A stretch of 41,351 nucleotides of DNA from Caldithrix abyssi (GTDB lineage: Bacteria; Calditrichota; Calditrichia; Calditrichales; Calditrichaceae), in NCBI GenBank assembly GCA_011369465.1, contig DRQG01000117.1, positions 1 through 41,351 of the forward strand, written 5' to 3'. The notes beneath the pieces were generated by a model. That model did not search any database and was not told the DNA's origin. It worked only from the letters and a program-made list of their open reading frames with translations. The translations under genes were made by a program, and so were the position numbers. Positions 32,760-41,351 of this stretch are shown here, piece after piece (position 1 is the stretch's first letter; the number at the start of each line of letters is the position of its first letter).

Positions 32760-33050
32760 TCGTTAGTAGTTATCAGTTATCAGTTATCAGTTTTGGCTAT
32801 CGGCTGTCGGCTATCAGCTCTCGGCCATTGGCTATTAGCTGTTGGCTATTGGCTATAGGCATTTGTAATTCCCAGTAATCCAACAATTCACCAATTCATC
32901 AATTCATTAATCGTTGGCTATTGGCTATAGGCATTCGTAATTCGTAATTGACCAATTAGTAATTGATTTCTCGTCACGTGTCACTTACTACTTTGTACTA
33001 AATACTAAATACTAAATACTATGTACTTTGTACTATGTACTTTGTGCCTG
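32760..33050. repeat. low-complexity word cluster D, between hslV and hslU
   Basis: GTTATCAGTTATCAGTTATC; then GGCTATCGGCTGTCGGCTA; GGCTATTAGCTGTTGGCTA; AACAATTCACCAATTCATC; ATTCGTAATTCGTAATTG; GTCACGTGTCACTTACTAC; and TACTAAATACTAAATACTA with TATGTACTTTGTACTATGT. It shares the GGCTATTGGCT, TTCGTAATT and CGTCACGTGTCAC families with A-C but lacks the CCCCGCCACGGCGGG block and adds a TACTAAA family. Confidence 0.8.
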
Positions 33051-33066
33051 TTCATTCTTAATCCGT

Positions 33067-33618
33067 TTACTCCAGCACTTCCACGCGAATATTGCTGTTG
33101 GTGTAAATACAGATATCCGCAGCGGTTTGCAGGGCCTCTTTGGCAATTTCCGCACTGGAAAGCCTGGAATACTTGATCAGACTGCGTGCTGCGGCCAGCG
33201 CATACGGTCCGCCCGATCCGATCGCGGCAATGCCGTCATCCGGTTCAATGATATCGCCTGTGCCCGAGATGATAAAAACATTTTCTTTGTCCATCACCAC
33301 CAGCAGGGCTTCCAGACGGCGTAAGTAGCGATCCGAACGCCAGTCTTTGGCCAGTTCCACGGATGACTTGGGCAGGTTTCCGGAATAGCGTTCCAGTTTT
33401 TCCTCAAAGCGCTCGAATAAGGTAAAGGCGTCTGCGGCAGCGCCGGCAAATCCCGCAATAATTCGGTTGTTGTACAATCGACGTAGTTTAACTGCCGAAT
33501 GTTTCATAATGGTGTTGCCCATGGTTACCTGCCCGTCGCCGGCTATGGCCACCTGGCCGTTATGCCGAATGCCGATAATAGTTGTAGCGTGAATGGTTGA
33601 ACTTTGTGTATGATTCAT
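33067..33618 (-). CDS. hslV: HslV, proteolytic subunit of HslUV
   Basis: A 183-residue proteasome-type peptidase. The catalytic N-terminal threonine is expected at T12 or T13 in [20 protein letters not shown] after an 11-12-residue propeptide ([11 protein letters not shown]), longer than the single Met in E. coli but like ClpQ relatives. Other conserved parts: [54 protein letters not shown], and [20 protein letters not shown]. It forms a dodecamer capped by HslU hexamers. It precedes hslU on the minus strand with a repeat cluster in the gap. rpoN lies upstream. Confidence 0.95.
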   Translation of the reverse strand: MNHTQSSTIHATTIIGIRHNGQVAIAGDGQVTMGNTIMKHSAVKLRRLYNNRIIAGFAGAAADAFTLFERFEEKLERYSGNLPKSSVELAKDWRSDRYLRRLEALLVVMDKENVFIISGTGDIIEPDDGIAAIGSGGPYALAAARSLIKYSRLSSAEIAKEALQTAADICIYTNSNIRVEVLE

Positions 33619-33758
33619 TCTGAAACCTGTTGTTTATTGTAATGATGATTGAATTATCGAATTAATGAATTATTGAATTTCCGGATTGTTTGTAAGAAAG
33701 TTTACTTTAGCCTTGAAAGCGTCAACAATTTAGATATTCATCTGTTCTGCGTGCCTTT

Positions 33759-35228
33759 CTAAATGCCTCTTCTCAATCTGGCAACCGGAATTTTCAGTTG
33801 CTCGCGGTATTTGGCTACCGTACGCCGGGCAATAGGGAAGCCTTCGCTTTTTAAAATTTGAGAAATTTTTTCATCGCTTAACGGTTTATGCGGGTCTTCG
33901 GCTTCCACCAGTTCCTTGATCCGGTTCTTGATTTTGCGGGTGGAAATTTCTTCTCCGTCTTCATTCTCGATGCGTTCGTTAAAAAAGTATTTCAATTCAA
34001 AAACGCCGTAATCGGTTTGCACATATTTACCGTTTACCACACGGCTTACCGTGGAAATATCCATCCCGATCATCTCGGCTATTTCGCGCATGATAAGCGG
34101 TTTGATGTGTTCCGGTCCTTTTTCAAAGAAATCCCTCTGCTTTTCAATAATCGCTTCCATTACTTTAAGCATGGTGAATTTGCGCTGATAAATGGATGAA
34201 ATAAACCAGCGGGCCGATTCGACCTTTTTACGAATATATTGTCGGGTATCTTTATCGGTGTTTTTCTTATCCAGCAGCATCTTTTTATAGGTATTGCTGA
34301 TGCGCAGCGGGGGAATGTTCCAGTCGTTTAAAGATACAACGAATTTGTCGTCCACTTTTTCCACAATGAAATCCGGTACGATGTAATTGTTGCGTAATTC
34401 GAATTGCTCTTCGCCCGGCTTGGGATTCAGCTTTAATATAATATCAATATTTTCTTTCAGGGTATCTTTGTCGATTCCCAGCTCATCCATTATTTTTTCG
34501 TAACGTTTGTTTTTAAATTCTTCAAAATGATCGCGCAAAATGGCATAGGCAATGGTATCCTGCTTGCCTTGCTCTTCCAGTTGTACCATCAGGCACTCGC
34601 GCAGGTTGCGGCTGCCCACGCCGGTAGGATCCAGTCGTTGTATCTTTTTTAAAACGCTCTCCACTTTTTCGGGGGTCGTGTCGAACATGGCAGCAACATT
34701 TTCCAGCGTTACCGATTGATCGAGATACCCGTCATCGCGGATACTCCAGATTAAATACTCCCCGATAGCGCGTTCTTTTTCATTTAAGGATAAAATATGT
34801 AATTGATCCAGAAGATGTTCGGGCAGGGTGGATACGTGTACTTCGGGGCGTTCGTAATCTTCCTGGTTACGGTCGCGCGGAACGCGTATTTCGAAAGCCT
34901 CATCATCATTAAGCAGGTTTTCCAGGTCCGTATCTTCCTGGGCCTGTTGGAGTTCTTCTTTGTCGTAGTCATCGTTATTTTGTTCGTTCTCTTCGATCAG
35001 TTTCAGCTCTTCTTCAACCTGTTCATCGCCTTCCTGGTCGTCGCTGGTTAATTCTTCCGTATTTACTTCTTCTTCCTCTTCACCCTCTTCCAGTACGGGG
35101 TTCTGTTCCAGTTCGCTTTTAATCTTCTGCTCCAAACTGAGCAGGGGTAATTGCAGCAGAGTGGACAGAAGAATTTGCTGAGGCGTCAGCCGTTGTTCCA
35201 GTCGTAAATTCTGTTGAAGATGAATCAT
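33759..35228 (-). CDS. rpoN: RNA polymerase sigma-54 factor
   Basis: A 489-residue sigma-54. Region I is Gln/Leu-rich (LQQNLRLEQRLTPQQILLST, then LLQLPLLSLEQKIKSELEQN). Region II is long and acidic (about 48-112, with EEGEEEEEVNTEE). Region III holds the core-binding and DNA-binding parts, with LDPTGVGSRNLRECLMVQLE, FTMLKVMEAIIEKQRDFF, MREIAEMIGMDISTVSRVVN, and the RpoN box ARRTVAKYREQLKIP near the C-terminus (the family motif is ARRTVAKYRE.L.I). It directs -24/-12 promoters such as that before clpB at 17214. The gene stands apart from hslV by 140 bp with no terminator seen. Confidence 0.95.
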   Translation of the reverse strand: MIHLQQNLRLEQRLTPQQILLSTLLQLPLLSLEQKIKSELEQNPVLEEGEEEEEVNTEELTSDDQEGDEQVEEELKLIEENEQNNDDYDKEELQQAQEDTDLENLLNDDEAFEIRVPRDRNQEDYERPEVHVSTLPEHLLDQLHILSLNEKERAIGEYLIWSIRDDGYLDQSVTLENVAAMFDTTPEKVESVLKKIQRLDPTGVGSRNLRECLMVQLEEQGKQDTIAYAILRDHFEEFKNKRYEKIMDELGIDKDTLKENIDIILKLNPKPGEEQFELRNNYIVPDFIVEKVDDKFVVSLNDWNIPPLRISNTYKKMLLDKKNTDKDTRQYIRKKVESARWFISSIYQRKFTMLKVMEAIIEKQRDFFEKGPEHIKPLIMREIAEMIGMDISTVSRVVNGKYVQTDYGVFELKYFFNERIENEDGEEISTRKIKNRIKELVEAEDPHKPLSDEKISQILKSEGFPIARRTVAKYREQLKIPVARLRRGI

Positions 35229-35565
35229 CGTTTCCTTTTCTCTGGTAAATGCACAGCGCTGAGATTGAACGTAATATTAAATTGGCACAATTTATGTAAC
35301 AACTTATGTATTTTATAAAATGGATGCAAGAGGTATTCTTGCCTTTGCCAAAAAAGCGTAGGTCCATTATTGATATTCGGAACGGTACCGGTAATAAAAT
35401 TTGTTGAAAAACATTGGCACCAATTACAGTTTCTTTTTTATGAAGTTTTTATGATAGGGGTTTCGTAACTGTGATTATCCACGGCGCTCTATCAAATGAA
35501 CAAAAAATTGATTTAGGGGGGAAAATAAAAACTTAATAAAGCGGGCTCAGATATTGCAAAGATAA

Positions 35566-35649
35566 TTCCATTTTAAGCAAAATGGAACTGATTCGAGGGG
35601 ATTGTTGCCTGCTTAATCCTCTCACTGATCGTATCAGTGAGAGGATTAA
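35566..35649. repeat. two strong palindromes in the rpoN upstream gap
   Basis: The gap 35229-35761 has no gene. TTCCATTTT-AAGC-AAAATGGAA (35566-35587) is a 9-bp-arm hairpin. TTAATCCTCTCACTGAT (35613-35629), loop CGT, and the exact reverse complement (35633-35649) form a 17-bp-arm palindrome. Neither is followed by a T-run in either direction, so they are not simple terminators; operator, attachment-site or transcript-stem roles are possible. The remainder is AT-rich rpoN leader in which I see no confident promoter. Confidence 0.65.
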
Positions 35650-35761
35650 GGGGCGTTTAAAGTTTTAAAGAACGAACAAGTACATTTATATTCTGAATAT
35701 CAAATTTTCTCGGATCCGGATATTGTCTGAAATACTTGACTTCTCGTATTCATACCCAAAT

Positions 35762-37111
35762 TTATCGCACCAAAAGCATCTTTTTGGTTTGGCTGAAGTT
35801 TTCCGAATCTAAAGTATACAGGTACACGCCCGAGGCCACCGGCCGGCCGAAGTCATCATTGGCGTCCCATTTCACTTGCTGCGCGCCCGCCGGCAAGCTC
35901 TCATTCAGCAGCGTACGCACTTTGCGTCCCTGCAGATCGTATACAACCAATTTAACCGGTGCGGCAACCGGCAAGCTAAAGGCGATGGTTGTGGAAGGAT
36001 TGAAAGGATTGGGATAATTCTGTTCCAATTTAAAATCGGTAGCAACGGCAGATTCCGATGGCAGCTCGGAAGGCGTATCCAGATAAACAACCCATGACTC
36101 ATAAGCCGCCTCCGTCGTGGTCCGATATCCGCTGCCGGCTATAACCGTGCCGTCCCGCGAAATAGCCTGGCAATAATCGAAATATGCCCAATCCGGATTA
36201 CCATATGTGACATTATTGCGGGCGAAAAAATCTTCAATAAGTTCGAAACCGTTTTCGTCAGTATATACAAAACCGTCATTATGGATCGTGCTGGTTTCGT
36301 AAGTTCCTACAATGACTTTGTTATCGGATACATCATCGGCATAATCGTTTTGATTACCCGTGGGATTAAGATCGACCATACCGCCGGTTTCGGTCCAGAC
36401 AAAAGCACGGCCGTCTGAACCGCCAACGATATACAAACCGTTCGGGCTTATATCATGGGCCTCGCCCAGCTCTGACGGAGGATTGGCCAGCGTACCCAAA
36501 TAGAAAGAATCCGGGTTCCACATCACAGCCCTGCGCTCAAAATTGCTGTTCTCGTCCCAGCCCACAACGATAGAACCGTCGGCGTTTACACCTAAAGCTT
36601 TGCTGCCCTGCCCGCCGTTCATGCCGAGCATTGTAAAACTGTCGGCCTGTGTCCATTTGTAGGCTTCCACATGGGAATAATCCCACCATTGCATACCCAC
36701 AATGGTGCTGCCATCGGAAGACACACCAAAGGCATCTGTGTACCAATCGGGATGGAAGGGCTCTGCCAGCAAAGAACCGATGTTATGCCACTGTCCGTCC
36801 TTCCAGTAACCGGCTACAAAACAGGTGTCGCCTTCAGGTGTTGTAACCGTGGGATCTAAAAAATCTCCAACGATCATGGTATCATTGGTAACATCATAAG
36901 GATGACACCAGCCCAGTTCCACCCGTCCTGTTCCATAAGTCCAGTAGTAACCTTTATCGCCAAAACTTCCGACAACTATTTTACCGTTATCCGAAATTCC
37001 TTCTGCGCCGCCCGGTCCGATATAAATAACTTCATTTACGGGCTGAGCGAAAAGATATCCCTGTCCAAGATAAAATAATGAGATTAAAATAAGGTTGAAT
37101 AAATTTCTCAT
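35762..37111 (-). CDS. secreted HAF-repeat protein with T9SS sorting domain
   Basis: A 449-residue exported protein. Signal peptide residues 1-22 (ISLFYLGQGYLFAQ). Residues about 28-345 are repeated units of the type GVSSDGSTIVGM, GVNADGSIVVGW, DISPNGLYIVGG and AISRDGTVIAGS with W/Y-rich strands, the HAF/extracellular-repeat pattern that builds a beta-propeller-like surface protein. Residues about 360-449 are the type A sorting domain: LEQNYPNPFNPSTTIAFSLP, VVYDLQGRKVRTLL, SGVYLYTL and a basic end (KKMLLVR). It would be exported by T9SS and attached to or released from the cell surface. It lies 124 bp downstream of the hybrid sensor kinase on the same strand, so co-regulation is possible. Confidence 0.9.
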   Translation of the reverse strand: MRNLFNLILISLFYLGQGYLFAQPVNEVIYIGPGGAEGISDNGKIVVGSFGDKGYYWTYGTGRVELGWCHPYDVTNDTMIVGDFLDPTVTTPEGDTCFVAGYWKDGQWHNIGSLLAEPFHPDWYTDAFGVSSDGSTIVGMQWWDYSHVEAYKWTQADSFTMLGMNGGQGSKALGVNADGSIVVGWDENSNFERRAVMWNPDSFYLGTLANPPSELGEAHDISPNGLYIVGGSDGRAFVWTETGGMVDLNPTGNQNDYADDVSDNKVIVGTYETSTIHNDGFVYTDENGFELIEDFFARNNVTYGNPDWAYFDYCQAISRDGTVIAGSGYRTTTEAAYESWVVYLDTPSELPSESAVATDFKLEQNYPNPFNPSTTIAFSLPVAAPVKLVVYDLQGRKVRTLLNESLPAGAQQVKWDANDDFGRPVASGVYLYTLDSENFSQTKKMLLVR

Positions 37112-37235
37112 TTTTTTCCCCTCGCTTAAATAAAACTACAATGTTTGAATAAAATATACGGTGTCTTGACCGGGTAGTCTTTGCAAAACCGCTCAATAGT
37201 TATGCAAAATCAAACATTTGTAAAATGCCAACGAT

Positions 37236-40200
37236 TTATGACCTTTTATGGTAGGCTCCGGGCGGGCAACCGAATTGTTTCTTAAAACTGCGTGTAAAAC
37301 TTGATTGATCCGAAAAACCAACCTGCATGGCAATCTCGGCCACATTACCGGCCTTTTGCAACAATAAATCGGCAGCGCGTTGCAGTCGCATGGAGCGGAT
37401 GAGTTGCCCGGCGGACTGGTCGATGAGTGCCCGTAGTTTGCGGTTGAGGTGAGTGGTGCTAAAAGCGGCTTCGGCGGCGAGGATATCCACGCTAAACGAT
37501 TCGTCGCCGATATGGGTTTCGATAATGTTAATTACCTTTTCAAGAAAAGCCTGGTCTGCAGAAACCGCACTGATTTCCGAGGGTTTGATTACGGTTGCTT
37601 TGCTGAATCGCTCCCGTAATTGACGCCTCGTACGGATCAGATTGTTGGCCCGGGCCAATAGTTCCTGCTGATTGAACGGTTTGCTCAAATAGGCGTCGGC
37701 GCCGGATTCGATACCGTCGATTTTATCATCAATTGAAGCGCGGGCCGTGAGCAGAATAACGGGAATATGACTGGTTTTTTCATCCTTTTTTAACTTTGAA
37801 ACCAGCTCGAAACCGTCCATTTCGGGCATCATTACATCGGAAATAATCAGATCGGGCATAATCTCCATCGCCCGCTGCAGCCCCCTCTTCCCGTTTTCAG
37901 CTTCCCGGATGCGGAATCTGCTTTCCAGATTTTGACGCAGATATGCCCGCATATCGCTGTTGTCTTCTATAATCAATACCATTTCCGTTTGTTTCTCTGT
38001 GTTTCGTTCTCCGGACAGCTCTTGCCTTTGTTCTGTTCCATTCGACAAAACGGTAATTCCCTTTGGCTGATAATCCTCAGTATCGGCCTTTTGTATGGGT
38101 TCCTGCCGTTCGGAAAGGGGTAGCAGGACGGTGAAATCTGTGCCAAGGCCGGGTTCGCTTTTAACGGTAACTCGTCCCTGATGTAGCTCCACCAGTTCCT
38201 TTACCAGAGCAAGGCCCAAACCGGTACCTTCATAAGCGCGGGTTTTTGAACTGTCCGCCTGATAAAAACGGTCAAAGATATGGGGCAGCTTATCAGCGGC
38301 AATGCCGGTTCCGGTATCTTTTACGTGGATGACTGCCCATTTACCGGCGGGATTGTTTAACTCTTCTTTCTCCCTTTCTGCTATTTGAATGGTCACGGAT
38401 ACCGCTCCACCAGGCGGTGTGAATTTTAAAGCGTTGAACAGCAGATTTTCGAACACCTCTTCCATTTTCTCGGAATCAAATTCGAGAATGATATTTTCCG
38501 GCTCGCTGTAAAAATTGAGTCGGATCATTTTTTGTTTGGCCAATGATTCAAAAGAAAAGACCATTCCCCGAAGAAAGCGCACCAGTTCGTGAGGAGCGCG
38601 TTTCAGCTTAAGGCTTTGTACCTCTATTTTGGATAGATCAAGTAATTGATTGATCAACTGCTGCAAACGGCGGGTATTGCGGGAGGCCATTTTAAGTTTG
38701 GCTTGTTCACCCTCTGCTATACCCGATTTCAGAACGCTTTCGACCTGTCCCATAATCAAAGTGAGCGGTGTGCGGAATTCGTGGGTAATGTTAGCGAAAA
38801 AGCGTGATTTTAAGCGATCCATTTCCTTCAGCTTTTCCGCTTGTTCACGGATTTTCTGCGTTCGTTCAGCAACAAGGGTTTCCAGCTTTTTCGCTTTCCG
38901 CTCCAGAAAGAGTAAGCGGCTACGCAAGGTTGTATAAATGATGAGAATTAACAGCAGCAGGTACAGTGTATATGCCCACCAGGCCTGGTACCAAGGGGGA
39001 TTTATCTGAAAAGAAAAAGAAACGGGTCGGCTGACCCGACCGGAACCATCGCGGGCACGTACCCTGAAAATATAGCTTCCGGGCGGAAGCTGCTCAAACG
39101 TTTTGATATTTCGGGAGGTCCATGCAGACCATCCCGTGTTAAATCCCTCCAAAAGATACTGATAACGTACCTCCGCTTCACCGACTGCACCGGGCAGGGC
39201 AAATTCAAAAGTAAGTGTATTGGATTTGAAAGGCAGTGCATTTATCGTTTGTGGTTTGCCTGTCCCGCCAAAAAGTAATGAATCGTTGTTCAGGGTAATT
39301 TTTCGTAATAATACGATATTTTTTGCAGGCTCTGGGGTAGAATCACGTGGTGAGTAGATAAATCGCACTAACTTTTTCGAACCGCCAAACCAGAATACAT
39401 CCGGCTGTAAGGTATCATGGTAGATTCTGCGTCCCAGTTTACGGTCCCCCGCAAGCTGCAGCAGCGGCAGTGGTTTTAACATGCCGTTTTTCAGAAGATA
39501 TATGCGGGAGCGGTCCATGGTTTCTTCCTGAATCCAGATACGTTTTTCATTATCCGTTGCCGCCTGGAAAAAGCGGCGGATATTGTCACGATAATGTATC
39601 GGAAACTTGGCATCCGGCATGAATCGGTCACTTTGAGGATTGTAGCGCATAAACCCTTTTTGCGTGGCTGCAATAATACGGTTACTGATATTAAACAGGC
39701 TGTAGGCGTTTTTGATCTGACCACCCAAATCATAGCGATTAATGCGGAAACTTCCGCCCGGTTGTGGGGTTAATTTAATTACCTTTTGCAACATGGTGCC
39801 GAGCCAGAGATTTCCGCTGTGGTCTTCTGTAATGTAGCGTACATCTTCGCTTATACCGGCAATGCGTCCGCCGTCCTGCCAGAAACTTTTGCGGAACTTA
39901 AGCATAGCCAGCCCGTCTAACAGTCCTACATAAACGGTATTACTGTCTCGCTTAGACTGAAACAGGGAAAGAGCATTATGCCAGGATGTGGAAACCAGAT
40001 TGGCCCGTTCGTTACGAACCTCTGCTACACCATCCGTGGAAGCGGCCAGGAGCAGTTTTTTGGCTTTTAGCAAAGACCAACTTTGCAAATCTATACCCGG
40101 AATTTTTTTGAAGCGCGGCGCTCCCCCCGGTTTCATCGCCGGTGCCAAAACACGCAGGCCGCGAATGGTAGCGCAATATAAACGCCCCTTAAAACGGATA

Positions 40201-41324
40201 ATAGAGTTCACTTCGCTATCAATTCCCAATCGCTCATCGAACAGGGTGAAAGGCAGATTGTAGTTGATACGGGCAATCCCATTTTGCAGAGCCAGCCAAA
40301 GGGCGCCGTTTTTGTCCGGATAAGCAGCATAAACCGTGGGATCGGCCAGCCCGGCCTGCTGGTCGATAATCCGGATGATTTTTCCATTCCGGTTCATCAG
40401 CAGCAAACCGCCGTGAATTGTTCCGAGGGCCAGAGTACCATCGGGCAAAAAGGTGCTGTTCATGTATAGAATATTTTTCTTTAGATAGACATCGGTTTCT
40501 GTTTTAAAAGGGGTGAAGGTCTTTCCGTCATAAAGAAAAAATCCGGATGGCTTAACATAGACCAAAATAAGTTCGTTTCCCGTTGCTTTGTCGGGATTCG
40601 TTTTAACAGACCAGGGCTGCATTAAAAAAACCGTACTCCGGTTAAGACGGTCACCGTCCGGCACCAATTGCAGCCTGTCTCCTTCTATGCTGAACAACCC
40701 GCGATTCTGTTGCATAACGTAATAACGCCCGTTAACCAGAAAACTAAGGTGAAAATTGGTTTCCGGTCGCCAGATTTTAATCGATGATATTCGGGGAGCG
40801 CCGTTTTCCTGTAAATGAATCCTGATGCGGAAAATATGCGAATAACTCTGAAAGTAAATTTGGTTATCATGTACCAGCGCTTTCCAGACATGCCCGAATT
40901 GACGCTCTGTTTCGGGAATCTGTTGTACCCATGAATGATACACCAAACGCCCTAACGAATCCGGCTGCAAATAACCGATTTCGTTATGACCGCCCACATA
41001 AATGCAACCGTCTGAATCTATGGCCAAAGAACGGACCACCTCGTTGGGTATCGGGATCAGACGCCAGGATGCGCCATCGTATTCCAGCACGCCGTAATTG
41101 TTGCCGAAATACATAATACCCCTTTTATCCTGGATGATGGCCCAGTTCTGGTCATCTGCGCCATATTCATTGGGAAGGTAATTGCGGATAAGCGGAAGCC
41201 CTTTTTCCTCATATCCCGGAACATTAATTTTTTGGGGAACGGCATATATTTTATCGGAAATAGACCCGAAACAAAGGATAAACCAGATTAAAAAAAACCA
41301 TTTATGCCGGTAGGTAATGTTCAT
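37236..41324 (-). CDS. hybrid two-component system regulator (sensor kinase, receiver and AraC output in one protein)
   Basis: A 1362-residue hybrid system. Signal/anchor residues about 8-28, then a periplasmic two-component-regulator beta-propeller (about 40-690, with Reg_prop-like GNLWLGT, GALWLALQNGIARI and RGIMYFGNNYGVLEYD), a Y_Y_Y domain (about 695-775, QYLLEGFNTGWSAWTS), a membrane helix (about 781-799), HisKA with H848 in ANITHEFRTPLTLI, HATPase (N-box LLFNALKF, DTGTGIA, GTGLGLALV), a receiver (MVLIIEDNSDM, phospho-acceptor D1163 in IISDVMMPEMDG, K in LSKPF), and an AraC HTH (about 1263-1360, MQVGFSDQSSFTRSFKKQFG). ATG at 41324 is used; TTG at 41330 would add two residues. In Bacteroidota such proteins sense glycan fragments. 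No SusC/D pair is next to it. Confidence 0.93.
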   Translation of the reverse strand: MNITYRHKWFFLIWFILCFGSISDKIYAVPQKINVPGYEEKGLPLIRNYLPNEYGADDQNWAIIQDKRGIMYFGNNYGVLEYDGASWRLIPIPNEVVRSLAIDSDGCIYVGGHNEIGYLQPDSLGRLVYHSWVQQIPETERQFGHVWKALVHDNQIYFQSYSHIFRIRIHLQENGAPRISSIKIWRPETNFHLSFLVNGRYYVMQQNRGLFSIEGDRLQLVPDGDRLNRSTVFLMQPWSVKTNPDKATGNELILVYVKPSGFFLYDGKTFTPFKTETDVYLKKNILYMNSTFLPDGTLALGTIHGGLLLMNRNGKIIRIIDQQAGLADPTVYAAYPDKNGALWLALQNGIARINYNLPFTLFDERLGIDSEVNSIIRFKGRLYCATIRGLRVLAPAMKPGGAPRFKKIPGIDLQSWSLLKAKKLLLAASTDGVAEVRNERANLVSTSWHNALSLFQSKRDSNTVYVGLLDGLAMLKFRKSFWQDGGRIAGISEDVRYITEDHSGNLWLGTMLQKVIKLTPQPGGSFRINRYDLGGQIKNAYSLFNISNRIIAATQKGFMRYNPQSDRFMPDAKFPIHYRDNIRRFFQAATDNEKRIWIQEETMDRSRIYLLKNGMLKPLPLLQLAGDRKLGRRIYHDTLQPDVFWFGGSKKLVRFIYSPRDSTPEPAKNIVLLRKITLNNDSLLFGGTGKPQTINALPFKSNTLTFEFALPGAVGEAEVRYQYLLEGFNTGWSAWTSRNIKTFEQLPPGSYIFRVRARDGSGRVSRPVSFSFQINPPWYQAWWAYTLYLLLLILIIYTTLRSRLLFLERKAKKLETLVAERTQKIREQAEKLKEMDRLKSRFFANITHEFRTPLTLIMGQVESVLKSGIAEGEQAKLKMASRNTRRLQQLINQLLDLSKIEVQSLKLKRAPHELVRFLRGMVFSFESLAKQKMIRLNFYSEPENIILEFDSEKMEEVFENLLFNALKFTPPGGAVSVTIQIAEREKEELNNPAGKWAVIHVKDTGTGIAADKLPHIFDRFYQADSSKTRAYEGTGLGLALVKELVELHQGRVTVKSEPGLGTDFTVLLPLSERQEPIQKADTEDYQPKGITVLSNGTEQRQELSGERNTEKQTEMVLIIEDNSDMRAYLRQNLESRFRIREAENGKRGLQRAMEIMPDLIISDVMMPEMDGFELVSKLKKDEKTSHIPVILLTARASIDDKIDGIESGADAYLSKPFNQQELLARANNLIRTRRQLRERFSKATVIKPSEISAVSADQAFLEKVINIIETHIGDESFSVDILAAEAAFSTTHLNRKLRALIDQSAGQLIRSMRLQRAADLLLQKAGNVAEIAMQVGFSDQSSFTRSFKKQFGCPPGAYHKRS

Positions 41325-41351
41325 AAGCAAACGTCTGTTTGTGTTTATAAA

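Noticed and set aside
35395-35420. Second sigma-54 promoter at CATTGGCACCAATTACAG
   Set aside because: It has TGGCAC but no TTGC at the required spacing, and it points away from rpoN.
37140-37218. AATGTTTGA/TCAAACATT inverted repeat after the hybrid sensor gene
   Set aside because: Nine-base AT-rich arms 61 bases apart are too likely by chance, and no T-run follows.

Overview
The window looks like chromosomal DNA of a Gram-negative member of the FCB superphylum. Two secreted proteins end in type IX secretion (T9SS) type A sorting domains, one with the NYPNPFNPST motif common in Calditrichota, Ignavibacteriota and relatives. There is also a Bacteroidota-type short AMP nucleosidase, a DUF6132/DUF1858 redox operon, a separate-subunit methylmalonyl-CoA mutase and a hybrid two-component system of the Bacteroidota type. 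A Calditrichota-like or neighbouring lineage is my best guess. The phylum is an inference, since no rRNA gene is present.

Region 1-4300 is AT-rich and patchy. It holds two adjacent DUF5946-type genes, a secreted beta-helix protein, and fragments of three broken genes: a tyrosine recombinase present as two N-terminal copies plus one decayed C-terminus, a PD-(D/E)XK-nuclease-like protein, and a CbiX-like chelatase. The chelatase fragment still carries a Fur-type 7-1-7 operator over a Bacteroidota-style TAnnTTTG promoter. A small inverted-repeat element (19-nt terminal repeat, ATAA/TTAT target duplication) sits at both recombinase fragments and again at 14.1-14.4 kb. This part looks acquired and degraded.

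Region 4.4-17.1 kb is housekeeping metabolism: a YdeI/OmdA-like protein, a small VanZ-like membrane protein, AMP nucleosidase, a homocysteine methyltransferase-like protein, an M48 peptidase, a GNAT acetyltransferase, an acyl-CoA carboxylase beta subunit, a GIY-YIG protein, RadC, an outer-membrane barrel candidate, the B12-binding and catalytic subunits of methylmalonyl-CoA mutase, and an unlisted 52-aa TatA/E. The carboxylase and mutase together suggest a propionyl-CoA to succinyl-CoA route; epimerase and biotin carboxylase are not in view.

Region 17.2-26.3 kb reads on the plus strand: clpB behind a near-consensus sigma-54 promoter; an operon of rhodanese, five-haem cytochrome c, DUF1858, DUF6132 and membrane thioredoxin; a soluble histidine kinase plus an RsbW-like ATPase; an acyl-CoA dehydrogenase; and an outer-membrane protein candidate.

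Region 26.3-41.3 kb reads on the minus strand: a four-gene surface-glycan operon (FemAB-like, deacetylase-like, GT4, flippase), hslV and hslU split by a repeat cluster, rpoN, a T9SS beta-propeller protein, and a 1362-aa hybrid sensor kinase.

Intergenic DNA is unusually repeat-rich. Four long gaps (5.5, 9.1, 16.6 and 32.8 kb) contain low-complexity clusters made of the same families of short words in partly similar order. A second palindrome family (28-bp units) is concentrated on both sides of the GIY-YIG gene, which lies between 116-bp direct repeats. These repeats, the inverted-repeat element, and the GIY-YIG/palindrome association are the best candidates for something undescribed.
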